Position numbers and translations under genes: made by a program. The notes under the pieces are model-generated. The model saw only the letters and a program-made list of their open reading frames with translations. It did not search any database and was not told where the DNA came from. From NCBI GenBank assembly GCA_029260155.1, contig JAJDDU010000536.1, forward strand, positions 1 to 7,289: 7,289 nt of DNA, in the 5' to 3' direction. This document shows positions 1 through 6,576 of this stretch, piece by piece. Source of the stretch: Phycisphaerae bacterium (GTDB lineage: Bacteria > Planctomycetota > Phycisphaerae > UBA1845). Position 1 is the first letter of the stretch, and each line of letters starts with the position of its first letter.

Positions 1-826
1 CAGGAAACTGCAGCCCGAAACGACCGAAGCCGTCCGCCGCACTAGATTCCACCCACTCAGTGGCCCGCAGTCGCGACGCCGCTCCGATCGCTCCTTTGAT
101 GATCTCATCGTTGGCGTCGGCGTTGAACGGCTCCTCGAAGACCCAATCGCCGCCGTCGTGCAGCGTCAACCGGTACTGCACCGGCTCGCCCTCCACCGGT
201 CGATGAAGAACCTCGATACTCGTCGCATCGAGCGCATTGAACTTCACCAGTTCGCGATCCCGGTAGTCATTGACCTTCTTCTTGGCCACATGCTCGAGCG
301 ATCCCTGAACGACGTAGATCACGTCCTCATCGCCGCGCCGCACATAGGTCTCGCTGCTGGTGATCTGCCTGCCGACCTGAACGCTGTAGCTCTTTCCAGC
401 CTCATCCTCCAACGTTATGCTGAACTTAGGCCGCTCCAAACCAGCGTGTATCGCCGTCACACTGCCGGGCTCACCCGGTGCGTGCTTGATCTGATATTTC
501 AGCTCGGCCACCGTACGAACGATGTTGTCCACCTCGTGGCTTGGGACCTTACTCTCAAACGGATCAACGATGCGCCACGTGTCGTTGCCATCATCGCCCG
601 TTGACCTCTCGAAGTGCCACGGGTCGACACTCCGTCGCGTCACAGTCACTTTAACAATGTCATCCTTCTCCGGCGCAGGGTCGAAGAGCGCCCGCTGAGC
701 AGCGTCCGACAGAATGGCTGCATCGGGCATCGGTTCGGGCGCCGCCATCTGCGGCTTCTCCCAAAGAACCCACCCCAACAGGACGATCAGCACCAGGCTA
801 AGAAGGGCTGTGGTCTTGAACTTCAT
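1..826 (-). CDS. DUF4340 domain protein, membrane-anchored, C-terminus outside window
   Basis: The visible part is 275 residues from the ATG at 826-824; the 3' end lies beyond base 1. Residues 5-22 (TTALLSLVLIVLLGWVLW) form one hydrophobic segment after a Lys-containing start, so it is probably an inner-membrane anchor or uncleaved signal with the rest outside the cytoplasm. The rest matches DUF4340: the motif NDYRDRELVKF (residues 186-196) and a duplicated unit, W-R-I-V-D-P-F at 84-90 and W-V-F-E-E-P-F at 228-234, each followed by a helix and then a (F)GL-x-x-P element (129-133 and 270-275). It starts 7 bp after the GldG-like gene stops, with GGAGA at 841-837, 10 nt before the ATG, so it is the last visible gene of the ABC operon. 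DUF4340 proteins often sit next to GldG-type genes. The function is unknown; a periplasmic partner of the transporter is inference. Confidence 0.88.
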   Translation of the reverse strand, partial: MKFKTTALLSLVLIVLLGWVLWEKPQMAAPEPMPDAAILSDAAQRALFDPAPEKDDIVKVTVTRRSVDPWHFERSTGDDGNDTWRIVDPFESKVPSHEVDNIVRTVAELKYQIKHAPGEPGSVTAIHAGLERPKFSITLEDEAGKSYSVQVGRQITSSETYVRRGDEDVIYVVQGSLEHVAKKKVNDYRDRELVKFNALDATSIEVLHRPVEGEPVQYRLTLHDGGDWVFEEPFNADANDEIIKGAIGAASRLRATEWVESSAADGFGRFGLQFP

Positions 827-833
827 TGACTGA

Positions 834-3002
834 TTATCTCCGCCGAATCCACCACGCAACGCCGCCGCAACAGGCTGCCATGGCAGGCCAAACCGCAAAG
901 ACGAACGCCCGCACAATCGTCAGCTCCGTCCCAGGATCGATCTCGATCGTGCCAAGGTCGACCGGCGTGCCGACGTTCATCCATTCAGTCTTGTCATTAA
1001 GCCAGTACAAGGCGTTGAGCAGCAGGTGGAGGTTCCCCGGATTGCGATCCTTGTAAGTGAATCCCTCAGCAGTAATCGCAAGCCCCTGCGCCATCGCGAA
1101 CGCGTCAATCATGCAACTGCGTGAACTGATGACGACGATCTTCCCATCGCCTTTCTCAGCCGCCGCCGCGAAATTGAATGGCCCCAGAACATCCCCAGCC
1201 TCCATCGTGACGCCGCGCCCCGCACGGGCTTTTTCAACGTAAGTCTGAACGTTCTTAATGCCCCAAAGATCCTCGGACCGCTCACACCACAACAGCGGCT
1301 CGGCATTCACGCCCTCGGGCAGATCAGCCGCAATCTCCAGCGGCGACACGAACGGAAACGCCGACGGACGCCCGCGTATGTCCTTGACAATCACCTGATC
1401 CGAGCGGGACATCTCCTGCATGACCCAGCTCTGCTGAGCAATCGAGAACTCCCCAGGCTTCTGACCCATGTACACGCGTTGGAGCAACAGGTCCGAAGCC
1501 ACGTGTATGCCCCACGTGTCGTTCAGATACCCGTCGAATGGATAGGGATCGGGGAACGCCCCGAAAGGCCCCGGCATCCACCCCGCCAAGAACAACGCTC
1601 GCGCATTCTCGCCGAGCGCTGCCAGAATCCTCTGCTTGTGTTCCTCGGAAAACTGCGGCTGCTGTTGCTGCCCCATCGGCATTTGCGGCGGCGGCGAAGG
1701 CCGCAGCACAATGTAGATCGTCCGCACCGGCGACGGGTCTACCTCGGGCGGCCCATCCGCCGTGGCCAAGTCCCATTCGTTGACCGCGAAGTTTGCCTCC
1801 TCCAACCGCTCCTTGATCTGCATATACGGCGGCGCCTGTTGCGACCCGGGAAAACCGGTAAACAGCGGCGGACCCGCGAACCGAACGAACGTGACAGCCG
1901 TCTTCTCAGTCACGGTCAACTGAATCGCCGCCGTCGTGATCGCTGCTTCACCCTTGAAGAGGCGATCCGCGAACCGAGCACTGCCAGCGGGGATGTTGGG
2001 GTCGGCCGTAGGCCACACGTCGCCGAAACCGAGAATCTTCGCATCGTTCTCGGTCTCGATGACCAGGGCGTTTGACGTCGGTGCGATCTGACGCAGCAAG
2101 TTCTCAATGTCGAGTTGCGGCAGAGCGCCTACAGTCTCCGACAGATCCTCGACCACATCGATGACAGGCTGGTAACGCTCGCCCGCGCCGGAAAAATACG
2201 TCGCAACAACCTCCGACAATTCCGGATTCCGCTCGACGTGCTGGGCAGAAAAACTCACGATGCTATTCAGATCCCTCGGCAGACCACTCGTCAGCCCCGA
2301 CAAGATGGTCTTGGCCGCTCCATAACGCGGTTGCGACCCACTCACCGCCTCTTCCAAATCGCGCGCCGCGAGTTCAATCTCGCGTTTCCACCGCGTAAGA
2401 AGCTCCTGTATCTGCCCCAGCGCGTCCCGCTCACGATCGACGCTGGCTGCCTCAATCAACCCGGTCACCGCGTCAAGTTCACTCTGAATCAGCGTGCCAA
2501 TGGCCCCCGCGATCTCGCCCTGAAATCGCTCGACAAGTTCCCGGTAGGGGCCGACCTGCTCGGCAAACTTCGGCAGATTCCGCACGCGCAGGAGAAATGC
2601 CTCTCGCTTTGCGTGGTCCTGCAGCGGGTTGAAACGGTCGACCTCCACCTTGGACGGATTCACGCTCTGGTACAGCGCCACCAGATCGTTCACCTTCGTA
2701 CGGTACTTAGCCTGATCCTCGTCTTCGATGTCTGTCTCGAAGTACATCGATGTCAGGCGAATCTTCTGCTCCAACCCGCCGAATAGCTGCTCGGTCCAAG
2801 GTGCCAGACTGTTGACACTGGAGTCAGTGAGGTCAATCTTGGCATGTTTGCGATACCCGCCCCACTGCAGAATGCCCGCGATAGCAGTCGCAACCACCAC
2901 ACTGAACAACACATTGGCACCGATGGCCAAGTGCCGTCCCTGAAACTGATCGGCCGCAGGAGTGGGCGATTCCCCCACCGCTTCCGTGCGTTCTAACGCC
3001 AT
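834..3002 (-). CDS. GldG-like ABC transporter auxiliary protein (ABC_transp_aux family)
   Basis: This 722-residue protein is predicted to be the large extracytoplasmic subunit of a gliding-type ABC-2 transporter. It has one N-terminal membrane segment (about 27-47), then the typical entry IDLTDSSVNSLAPWTEQLF (57-75) and a beta/alpha domain with the segment KVEVDRFNPLQDHAKREAF (118-136). A long charged helical stretch (about 145-300) follows. The second part runs from about 310, with a Pro/Gln-rich linker at 434-450 (PSPPPQMPMGQQQQPQF). A C-terminal membrane segment (about 694-718) ends in a basic tail, WWIRRR. GldG proteins have this TM-domain-TM layout but are commonly nearer 550-600 residues, so this one is enlarged. 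The ATG at 3002-3000 lies inside the permease gene, whose TAG is at 2995-2993, giving a 10-bp overlap. GGAG at 3014-3011, 8 nt upstream, supports this start. The fold resembles the IFT52/GldG group. The substrate or partner cannot be seen. Confidence 0.88.
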   Translation of the reverse strand: MALERTEAVGESPTPAADQFQGRHLAIGANVLFSVVVATAIAGILQWGGYRKHAKIDLTDSSVNSLAPWTEQLFGGLEQKIRLTSMYFETDIEDEDQAKYRTKVNDLVALYQSVNPSKVEVDRFNPLQDHAKREAFLLRVRNLPKFAEQVGPYRELVERFQGEIAGAIGTLIQSELDAVTGLIEAASVDRERDALGQIQELLTRWKREIELAARDLEEAVSGSQPRYGAAKTILSGLTSGLPRDLNSIVSFSAQHVERNPELSEVVATYFSGAGERYQPVIDVVEDLSETVGALPQLDIENLLRQIAPTSNALVIETENDAKILGFGDVWPTADPNIPAGSARFADRLFKGEAAITTAAIQLTVTEKTAVTFVRFAGPPLFTGFPGSQQAPPYMQIKERLEEANFAVNEWDLATADGPPEVDPSPVRTIYIVLRPSPPPQMPMGQQQQPQFSEEHKQRILAALGENARALFLAGWMPGPFGAFPDPYPFDGYLNDTWGIHVASDLLLQRVYMGQKPGEFSIAQQSWVMQEMSRSDQVIVKDIRGRPSAFPFVSPLEIAADLPEGVNAEPLLWCERSEDLWGIKNVQTYVEKARAGRGVTMEAGDVLGPFNFAAAAEKGDGKIVVISSRSCMIDAFAMAQGLAITAEGFTYKDRNPGNLHLLLNALYWLNDKTEWMNVGTPVDLGTIEIDPGTELTIVRAFVFAVWPAMAACCGGVAWWIRRR

Positions 3003-3709
3003 CGCCGGAACTCCAATACCTTGACACCGAAGAACAGGAACAACGCGGTAGACGTCACGAAGAACACAACGTGATTGCTGTCGATCAGCCCGCGAATGAA
3101 AACCTCATAGTGCGCCCGAATCGAAAGGTGCTGCAAGACCACCCGCAGAGTTCCCTCCTGATTCGAGGCCAACCAGTCACCCAAAAACGTGAACACCGCC
3201 AACACCGCCAACGTGCAGATGGCTGCTATGATCTGATTCTGCGTGCAAGCGCTAAAAAACAGACCCACCGCAATAAAAAGCCCACCCACAAGGAGGAGAC
3301 CAATGTAACTGGACAGAGCCAGTCCAACGTCGATCGATCCATACAGAGACATAATGAGCGGGTAGAGTAACGTTCCCGCAAGCATCACCACAAAGAACAG
3401 AAGTGAACCCAGGAATTTTCCCAAGATCAATTCCGCCTCATTCACGGGCGCGGTCATCAGCGTCTCGATCGTCCCCGTGCGGAATTCGTCGGACAGCAGT
3501 CGCATGGTCAGCAGCGGAGCCACCAATACCAATATGTAAGGCACCACCGCGAACACCGTCCGAGCAGACGCTTCCTCCCCAGGCTTGAAACTCTCCATCC
3601 CAAAGATGATTCCCGAAAGAACCAGAAAAACGACCAAAACCACGTAAGCGATCGGCGAGAAAAACTGCGCCGTTAACTCCCGCTTCGTCAGCGTCAATAC
3701 AGTATTCAT
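2993..3709 (-). CDS. ABC-2 type transporter permease, GldF-like
   Basis: From the ATG at 3709 this is a 238-residue integral membrane protein with six hydrophobic segments (about 18-38, 54-72, 99-120, 131-151, 160-178 and 213-231). The N-terminus TLTKRELTAQFFSPIAYVVL (6-25) and the loop MRLLSDEFRTGTIETLMTAP (69-88) are hallmark elements of the GldF/ABC-2 permease group; the latter matches the usual MRLL-x-E-E-x-x-TGTIE-x-L-x-TAPV pattern. It should pair with the upstream ATPase as the membrane-spanning half of the transporter. A TTG 24 bases upstream (3733-3731) would add eight residues in frame. The ATG is preferred because GGAG lies 10 nt before it and the family usually begins close to the R-E-L segment. 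The gap from the ATPase stop is 45 bp. The last 10 bases overlap the GldG-like gene, consistent with coupled translation. Confidence 0.92.
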   Translation of the reverse strand: MNTVLTLTKRELTAQFFSPIAYVVLVVFLVLSGIIFGMESFKPGEEASARTVFAVVPYILVLVAPLLTMRLLSDEFRTGTIETLMTAPVNEAELILGKFLGSLLFFVVMLAGTLLYPLIMSLYGSIDVGLALSSYIGLLLVGGLFIAVGLFFSACTQNQIIAAICTLAVLAVFTFLGDWLASNQEGTLRVVLQHLSIRAHYEVFIRGLIDSNHVVFFVTSTALFLFFGVKVLEFRRWR

Positions 3710-3719
3710 CCGGGCATTG

Positions 3720-3723
3720 CTCC
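3720..3723 (-). promoter_or_regulatory. Shine-Dalgarno site that decides the permease start
   Basis: GGAG on the minus strand lies 10 nt before the ATG at 3709-3707 and downstream of the competing TTG at 3733-3731. It can therefore serve only the ATG. This is the main reason for calling the shorter, 238-residue permease. Confidence 0.6.
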
Positions 3724-3754
3724 GAGTATTCAATGGCTCTGTCGCCTGTGTCTA

Positions 3755-4705
3755 TCAGCGCGCGGTGCTCTGCTCTGCAGTGATCTTAATGAAGAAGTCC
3801 TCCAGTGAAGCCACTTCCCGGCGCATCTCGCGCAACGACCACCCCTTGTCCGAGACGAGCTTGAACACATCTTCACGAATGTCGCCCGCACCATTGGACT
3901 CGATGGCCAAACGGTTCCACCCATCGAGCCTCTCGCAGTCGACGTTTTCCACGCCGGACAGAGACTTCACCGCAGAGACGATCGACTCGGAATCGCCCTT
4001 GATCTCCGCAATTAGCCGAGAGCCCGCACTGATCCGCTCGCTCAGTTCCGCAGGCGCCCCACTCGCCAGTATCCGCCCGCCCGCGACAACGATCACGTGT
4101 GTGCAGATCTGCTCGACTTCATGCAGAATGTGCGAACTCAGAAACACTACATGGTGGTCGCCCAAGTTGCGAATCAGCTTGCGCGTCTCGCGAATCTGCA
4201 CCGGGTCCAGCCCGATTGTCGGTTCGTCAAGAAAGATCACCGGCGGATCGTGTAGCAGCGCGTCAGCCAGACCTACCCGCTGGCGCATGCCCTTCGACAA
4301 CTGCCCGATAGGCCTGTCGATAAAATCGCCAAGCCAGCACCGCTCCGTCACGCGCTTCACCGCCGCGTCCCGATCCGGCTTGGCCATCCGGTGCAGCTTT
4401 CCGCGAAAGTGCAGATACTCACGTGCCCGCATCTCGCCGTAGAGCGGCGCACTCTCCGGCAAATAGCCAATACGCCGCCGCACATCCATCGATTGCGAAA
4501 AAACGTTGTAGCCCGCCACCGACGCAACACCGCTGTCGGCAGGCTGGAAACACGTCAGGATGCGGATGGTCGTGCTCTTGCCCGCCCCGTTCGGACCGAG
4601 GAACCCGATGATATTCCCCGTCGATTCCGATCCAGCCGAAAACGTCAGGTTGTCGATCGCTCGATTCGACCCGTAGTGCTTGGTGAGATTCTTGACCTCG
4701 ATCAT
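3755..4705 (-). CDS. ABC transporter ATP-binding protein, GldA/ABC-2 type
   Basis: This 316-residue cytoplasmic ATPase should power the adjacent ABC-2 permease. The order of motifs is complete: Walker A GPNGAGKST (37-45), signature LSKGMRQRV (136-144), Walker B VIFLDEP (156-162), D-loop GLDP (165-168) and the switch histidine in LSSHILHEVEQ (H192). The signature is LSKGM rather than LSGGQ, and the Q-loop region reads IGYLPESAPLYGEM (79-92) with no clear glutamine. Both are common in the GldA/NatA-like branch, so they do not argue for an inactive protein. About 95 residues follow the nucleotide-binding domain and end in the family-typical SLEDFFIKIT (300-309). The ATG at 4705-4703 is preceded by AGGAAG at somewhat long spacing. 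A promoter lies in the gap upstream. It is the first gene of the four-gene transporter block. Confidence 0.95.
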   Translation of the reverse strand: MIEVKNLTKHYGSNRAIDNLTFSAGSESTGNIIGFLGPNGAGKSTTIRILTCFQPADSGVASVAGYNVFSQSMDVRRRIGYLPESAPLYGEMRAREYLHFRGKLHRMAKPDRDAAVKRVTERCWLGDFIDRPIGQLSKGMRQRVGLADALLHDPPVIFLDEPTIGLDPVQIRETRKLIRNLGDHHVVFLSSHILHEVEQICTHVIVVAGGRILASGAPAELSERISAGSRLIAEIKGDSESIVSAVKSLSGVENVDCERLDGWNRLAIESNGAGDIREDVFKLVSDKGWSLREMRREVASLEDFFIKITAEQSTAR

Positions 4706-4761
4706 CGTCGGAATACTTCCTGTCTGCCTGACTAGGCCAGCGCCGTTTCTGAGATCAATGT

Positions 4762-4790
4762 AGTTAAACGACCGTCACGAAAAGTGTCAA
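4762..4790 (-). promoter_or_regulatory. Putative sigma70 promoter of the ABC operon
   Basis: On the minus strand a perfect -35 hexamer TTGACA (4790-4785) is followed by a 17-bp spacer and TTAACT (4767-4762), which matches three of six -10 consensus bases. It sits 57 bp before the ATPase start codon, in the 145-bp gap after the VWA gene. This placement suggests the transporter operon has its own transcription start near 4755. I saw no convincing rho-independent terminator for the VWA gene in this gap, so read-through is also possible. Confidence 0.5.
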
Positions 4791-4850
4791 GATTGTCGCA
4801 CGGCTACGCGGGTGGCCCATCGGCTCAGCAGCGGAGGACTCGAACGCCCC

Positions 4851-5984
4851 CTACGCCAAATACGCCTTCCGTTTGCGCCCCGAAAGATACGATTCCATGA
4901 TCGCGCTCGAGAGATTCGAACCCGTACAATAAAATGCAACACCCCGCGTCAACCGCGTCATCTGATCCACGAACTCCACCCAGTCCATGTAGGCATAGTC
5001 CTCGATCAACGCAAAGGTCGAAAAACGCACACCCTGTCGCGACATCGCCATCGCCTCGCGCAGCGTAGCCATCGCAGTCACCTCCTCCGGAGGATAGAGC
5101 AAGTAAACGTACTCACCCTGCAAATGCGCCGTCGGCTGCCCGTCGGTGATGATGAACACCTGCTTGTTCCGCCCGCCACGCCGCGCCAGAATCCGCCGCG
5201 CCGTCATCAACCCCATGTGTAAATTCGTGAAATGTTGTGGGGCTTCGTCGATCTTGTGAACCGGCACGCGGATACGTATCTCCGGATCGAACATCGTCAC
5301 CCGCTTCGGCATCAACAGCGGCAACCGATGCTCCGGAATCACCTGCGCACCCGAGTAAAACCCGACCACATCAACCGTGTCAAGGGCGAACCGCTGCTTG
5401 ATGAGCGCATGGACCGCCATCGCACAACGCTTCGCCGATGCAAACCGATGCCATCGCGCCATCGACCCCGACATATCCAGCAGAATCACCGTGCTGCACG
5501 TTGCCTTGCTCTCGGTAAGGTGAACTTCGATGTCCCGCTCGGCGATGCGGACCGAACCATCGCCCACCCCGCGCGCCGCCGCGTTTCGCATGGTCTGCCC
5601 GAGATCGATCTCGCTGACCGAGTCGCCAAAGTTGTACGCCCGCGTTCCATCGACCCGTTCCCCCCCAGGCCCCGTGTGCCGAGTATCGTGCCCCTCCGCC
5701 GAGTCAGGCCGAAGCTCCTTAAAAACCTCCATCAGCGCCTTGCGTTGCAGCGAGTTAATCGCCCGCGGCGTCAGCTTGAACTTGGCCCCAACCTTGTCCA
5801 GCAAGCCATCCTTGATCCACTGTTCAATGATCTTGCGGTTCTCATCATCGAGTTCGAGTTGCTGGATCGCCTCAAGCGCATCCTCTCCGTGTTCCAGAAG
5901 AAGCTCCATGAAGTTATCAAAGAACTCCAGGTGCTCCTCGGTCGGGAATTCACTCCCATCCCATTCCTGATACACATACCGCAT
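4851..5984 (-). CDS. VWA domain protein, CoxE/YehP-like, with intact MIDAS
   Basis: Called from the ATG at 5984, this is a 377-residue protein with no signal peptide or membrane segment, so probably cytoplasmic. The N-terminal ~150 residues are acidic and helical (MRYVYQEWDGSEFP..., then FMELLLEHGEDALEAIQQLE). The C-terminal half is a von Willebrand A domain with a complete metal-ion-dependent adhesion site: DMSGSM (170-175), the threonine of HFTNLHMG (T253) and TDGQP (280-284). Proteins of this kind usually work with a MoxR or Mg-chelatase-like AAA+ ATPase as a metal-dependent scaffold. No such ATPase is in the window, but the upstream side is disrupted. A TTG at 6044 would add 20 residues (MTGWKPVPNQ...). 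That stretch falls in an interspersed-repeat motif, so I rejected it; GGTGG five bases before the ATG supports the short start. The gene is codirectional with the ABC operon, 145 bp upstream of it. Confidence 0.9.
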   Translation of the reverse strand: MRYVYQEWDGSEFPTEEHLEFFDNFMELLLEHGEDALEAIQQLELDDENRKIIEQWIKDGLLDKVGAKFKLTPRAINSLQRKALMEVFKELRPDSAEGHDTRHTGPGGERVDGTRAYNFGDSVSEIDLGQTMRNAAARGVGDGSVRIAERDIEVHLTESKATCSTVILLDMSGSMARWHRFASAKRCAMAVHALIKQRFALDTVDVVGFYSGAQVIPEHRLPLLMPKRVTMFDPEIRIRVPVHKIDEAPQHFTNLHMGLMTARRILARRGGRNKQVFIITDGQPTAHLQGEYVYLLYPPEEVTAMATLREAMAMSRQGVRFSTFALIEDYAYMDWVEFVDQMTRLTRGVAFYCTGSNLSSAIMESYLSGRKRKAYLA

Positions 5985-6020
5985 AACGACCACCCACTTC
6001 ACAACCGCGTGCTGCTGGTT

Positions 6021-6042
6021 TGGCACCGGTTTCCAACCCGTC
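6021..6042. repeat. Short interspersed-repeat motif (TGWKPVP type)
   Basis: The plus strand here carries GGCACCGGTTTCCAACCCGT. Read on the minus strand it encodes the peptide TGWKPVP. From general knowledge, this peptide string recurs as the translated trace of a dispersed non-coding repeat in planctomycete and related genomes. It lies 37 bp upstream of the VWA start codon and would be read into that protein if the upstream TTG start were used. Only one copy is in the window, so its repeat nature is recalled, not shown. Confidence 0.4.
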
Positions 6043-6177
6043 AATGAACCCGTGCATCATCGTACCAGTTTCCCCCACCCCCCGAAACGCGCCCCCGCGC
6101 GGGCGTACGAAACCGGACACACCCCATCCCGAGCAGTATTCGCGAACCCGCAGCGCGTTCCCGATGCCAATCCCCTT

Positions 6178-6215
6178 TGTCGTCATTCCGAGCAACGCCA
6201 GGAACCTCGCTGGAA
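6178..6215. repeat. Half of an interspersed repeat (GTCATTCCGAGC type)
   Basis: GTCATTCCGAGCAACGCCAG, continuing GAACCTCG, resembles the start of a widespread dispersed repeat whose copies typically read GTCATTCCGAGCG...GGAATCTC and translate as VIPSNARNL-like strings. Full copies often end in an inverted copy of the same segment. No inverted copy is visible within the following few hundred bases, so this would be a half or decayed copy. Recognition rests on recalled pattern, with one copy in the window. Confidence 0.4.
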
Positions 6216-6345
6216 GGCCATCCCAGCCCGACTCTGACATCATCACACTCCTTCGCCGGGATCATCCCAGCCTCCCCCGGAGTCCGACAGTCTCAGGCCA
6301 CGGTATGCGGGATCGCGGTGGCCGTGGCGTGTTCGTAACGGGATC

Positions 6346-6444
6346 TCAGCAAGAAACGTGCCAGCCGATGTCCTGAACCTCCGTGTATTCGAGCTTTGGA
6401 ATCCACGTTTTCCGATGCTTGTCCCCCGTCCCAACCTCGTGCAT
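6346..6444 (-). pseudogene. Unrecognised 32-codon ORF fragment, possibly the 5' end of a broken gene
   Basis: Starting at the ATG at 6444, the minus strand encodes MHEVGTGDKHRKTWIPKLEY followed by TEVQDIGWHVSC and a TGA at 6348-6346. The composition (W, Y, K, E and hydrophobics in a protein-like mix) differs from the Arg/Gly/Ser-rich peptides of the other frames here, and the ORF ends abruptly. It may be the remnant of a gene broken near residue 31. I do not recognise the family. The frame stays open upstream of the ATG to at least base 6513, and no good Shine-Dalgarno site precedes the ATG, so the true start is unclear. It could also be a chance frame. Confidence 0.25.
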
Positions 6445-6514
6445 GATGCCGCGCGCCGGTGGAGACGGCTGCCGCCTAACGGAATCGTGGGACGCGGCCG
6501 GAAGAACCGCTCCT

Positions 6515-6551
6515 GCCGGTGTAGCTCAGTGGTGGAGCGTCACTTTGCCAA
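6515..6551 (+). pseudogene. 5' half of tRNA-Gly(GCC), truncated after the anticodon loop
   Basis: The bases fit the first half of a glycine tRNA: acceptor strand GCCGGTG (6515-6521), TA linker, D-arm GCTC-AGTGGTG-GAGC (6524-6538), G26, anticodon 5' stem TCACT (6540-6544) and loop TTGCCAA (6545-6551) with anticodon GCC (6547-6549). The next bases, CGGAC, cannot pair with TCACT. No T-arm (GGTTCGAATCC type) or matching 3' acceptor strand CACCGGC follows. A weak echo of a tRNA end, ATCACCTCCCA, occurs at about 6568-6577, but it cannot rebuild a tRNA. The copy is therefore non-functional as a tRNA; an intact tRNA-Gly should exist elsewhere in the genome. Confidence 0.7.
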
Positions 6552-6576
6552 CGGACGACACACTACATCACCTCCC

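Noticed and set aside
158..604. Plus-strand open frames antisense to the DUF4340, GldG-like, ABC and VWA genes
   Set aside because: Their compositions (rich in R, H, P, L) are typical of antisense shadows, and the minus-strand genes in the same places have clear family motifs.
4443..4468. Missing Q-loop glutamine and LSKGM signature in the ABC ATPase as signs of inactivity
   Set aside because: Both features are common in the GldA/NatA-like branch. Walker A, Walker B, the D-loop and the switch histidine are all intact.
4815..4853. T-arm-like motif GTTCGAGTCC on the minus strand right after the VWA stop codon
   Set aside because: The flanking bases do not form a good T-stem, there is no CCA-type end or acceptor strand, and no D-arm or anticodon arm lies upstream because that sequence is VWA coding. 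It is most likely coincidence.
5985..6044. 20-residue N-terminal extension of the VWA protein from a TTG at 6044
   Set aside because: The extension reads through a non-coding repeat motif (TGWKPVP), and a better ATG with GGTGG close upstream exists at 5984.
6060..6130. Possible -10 element GGTACGATG on the minus strand upstream of the VWA gene
   Set aside because: TACGAT matches four of six -10 bases, but no acceptable -35 lies at 16-18 bp. The region there is a G-run.
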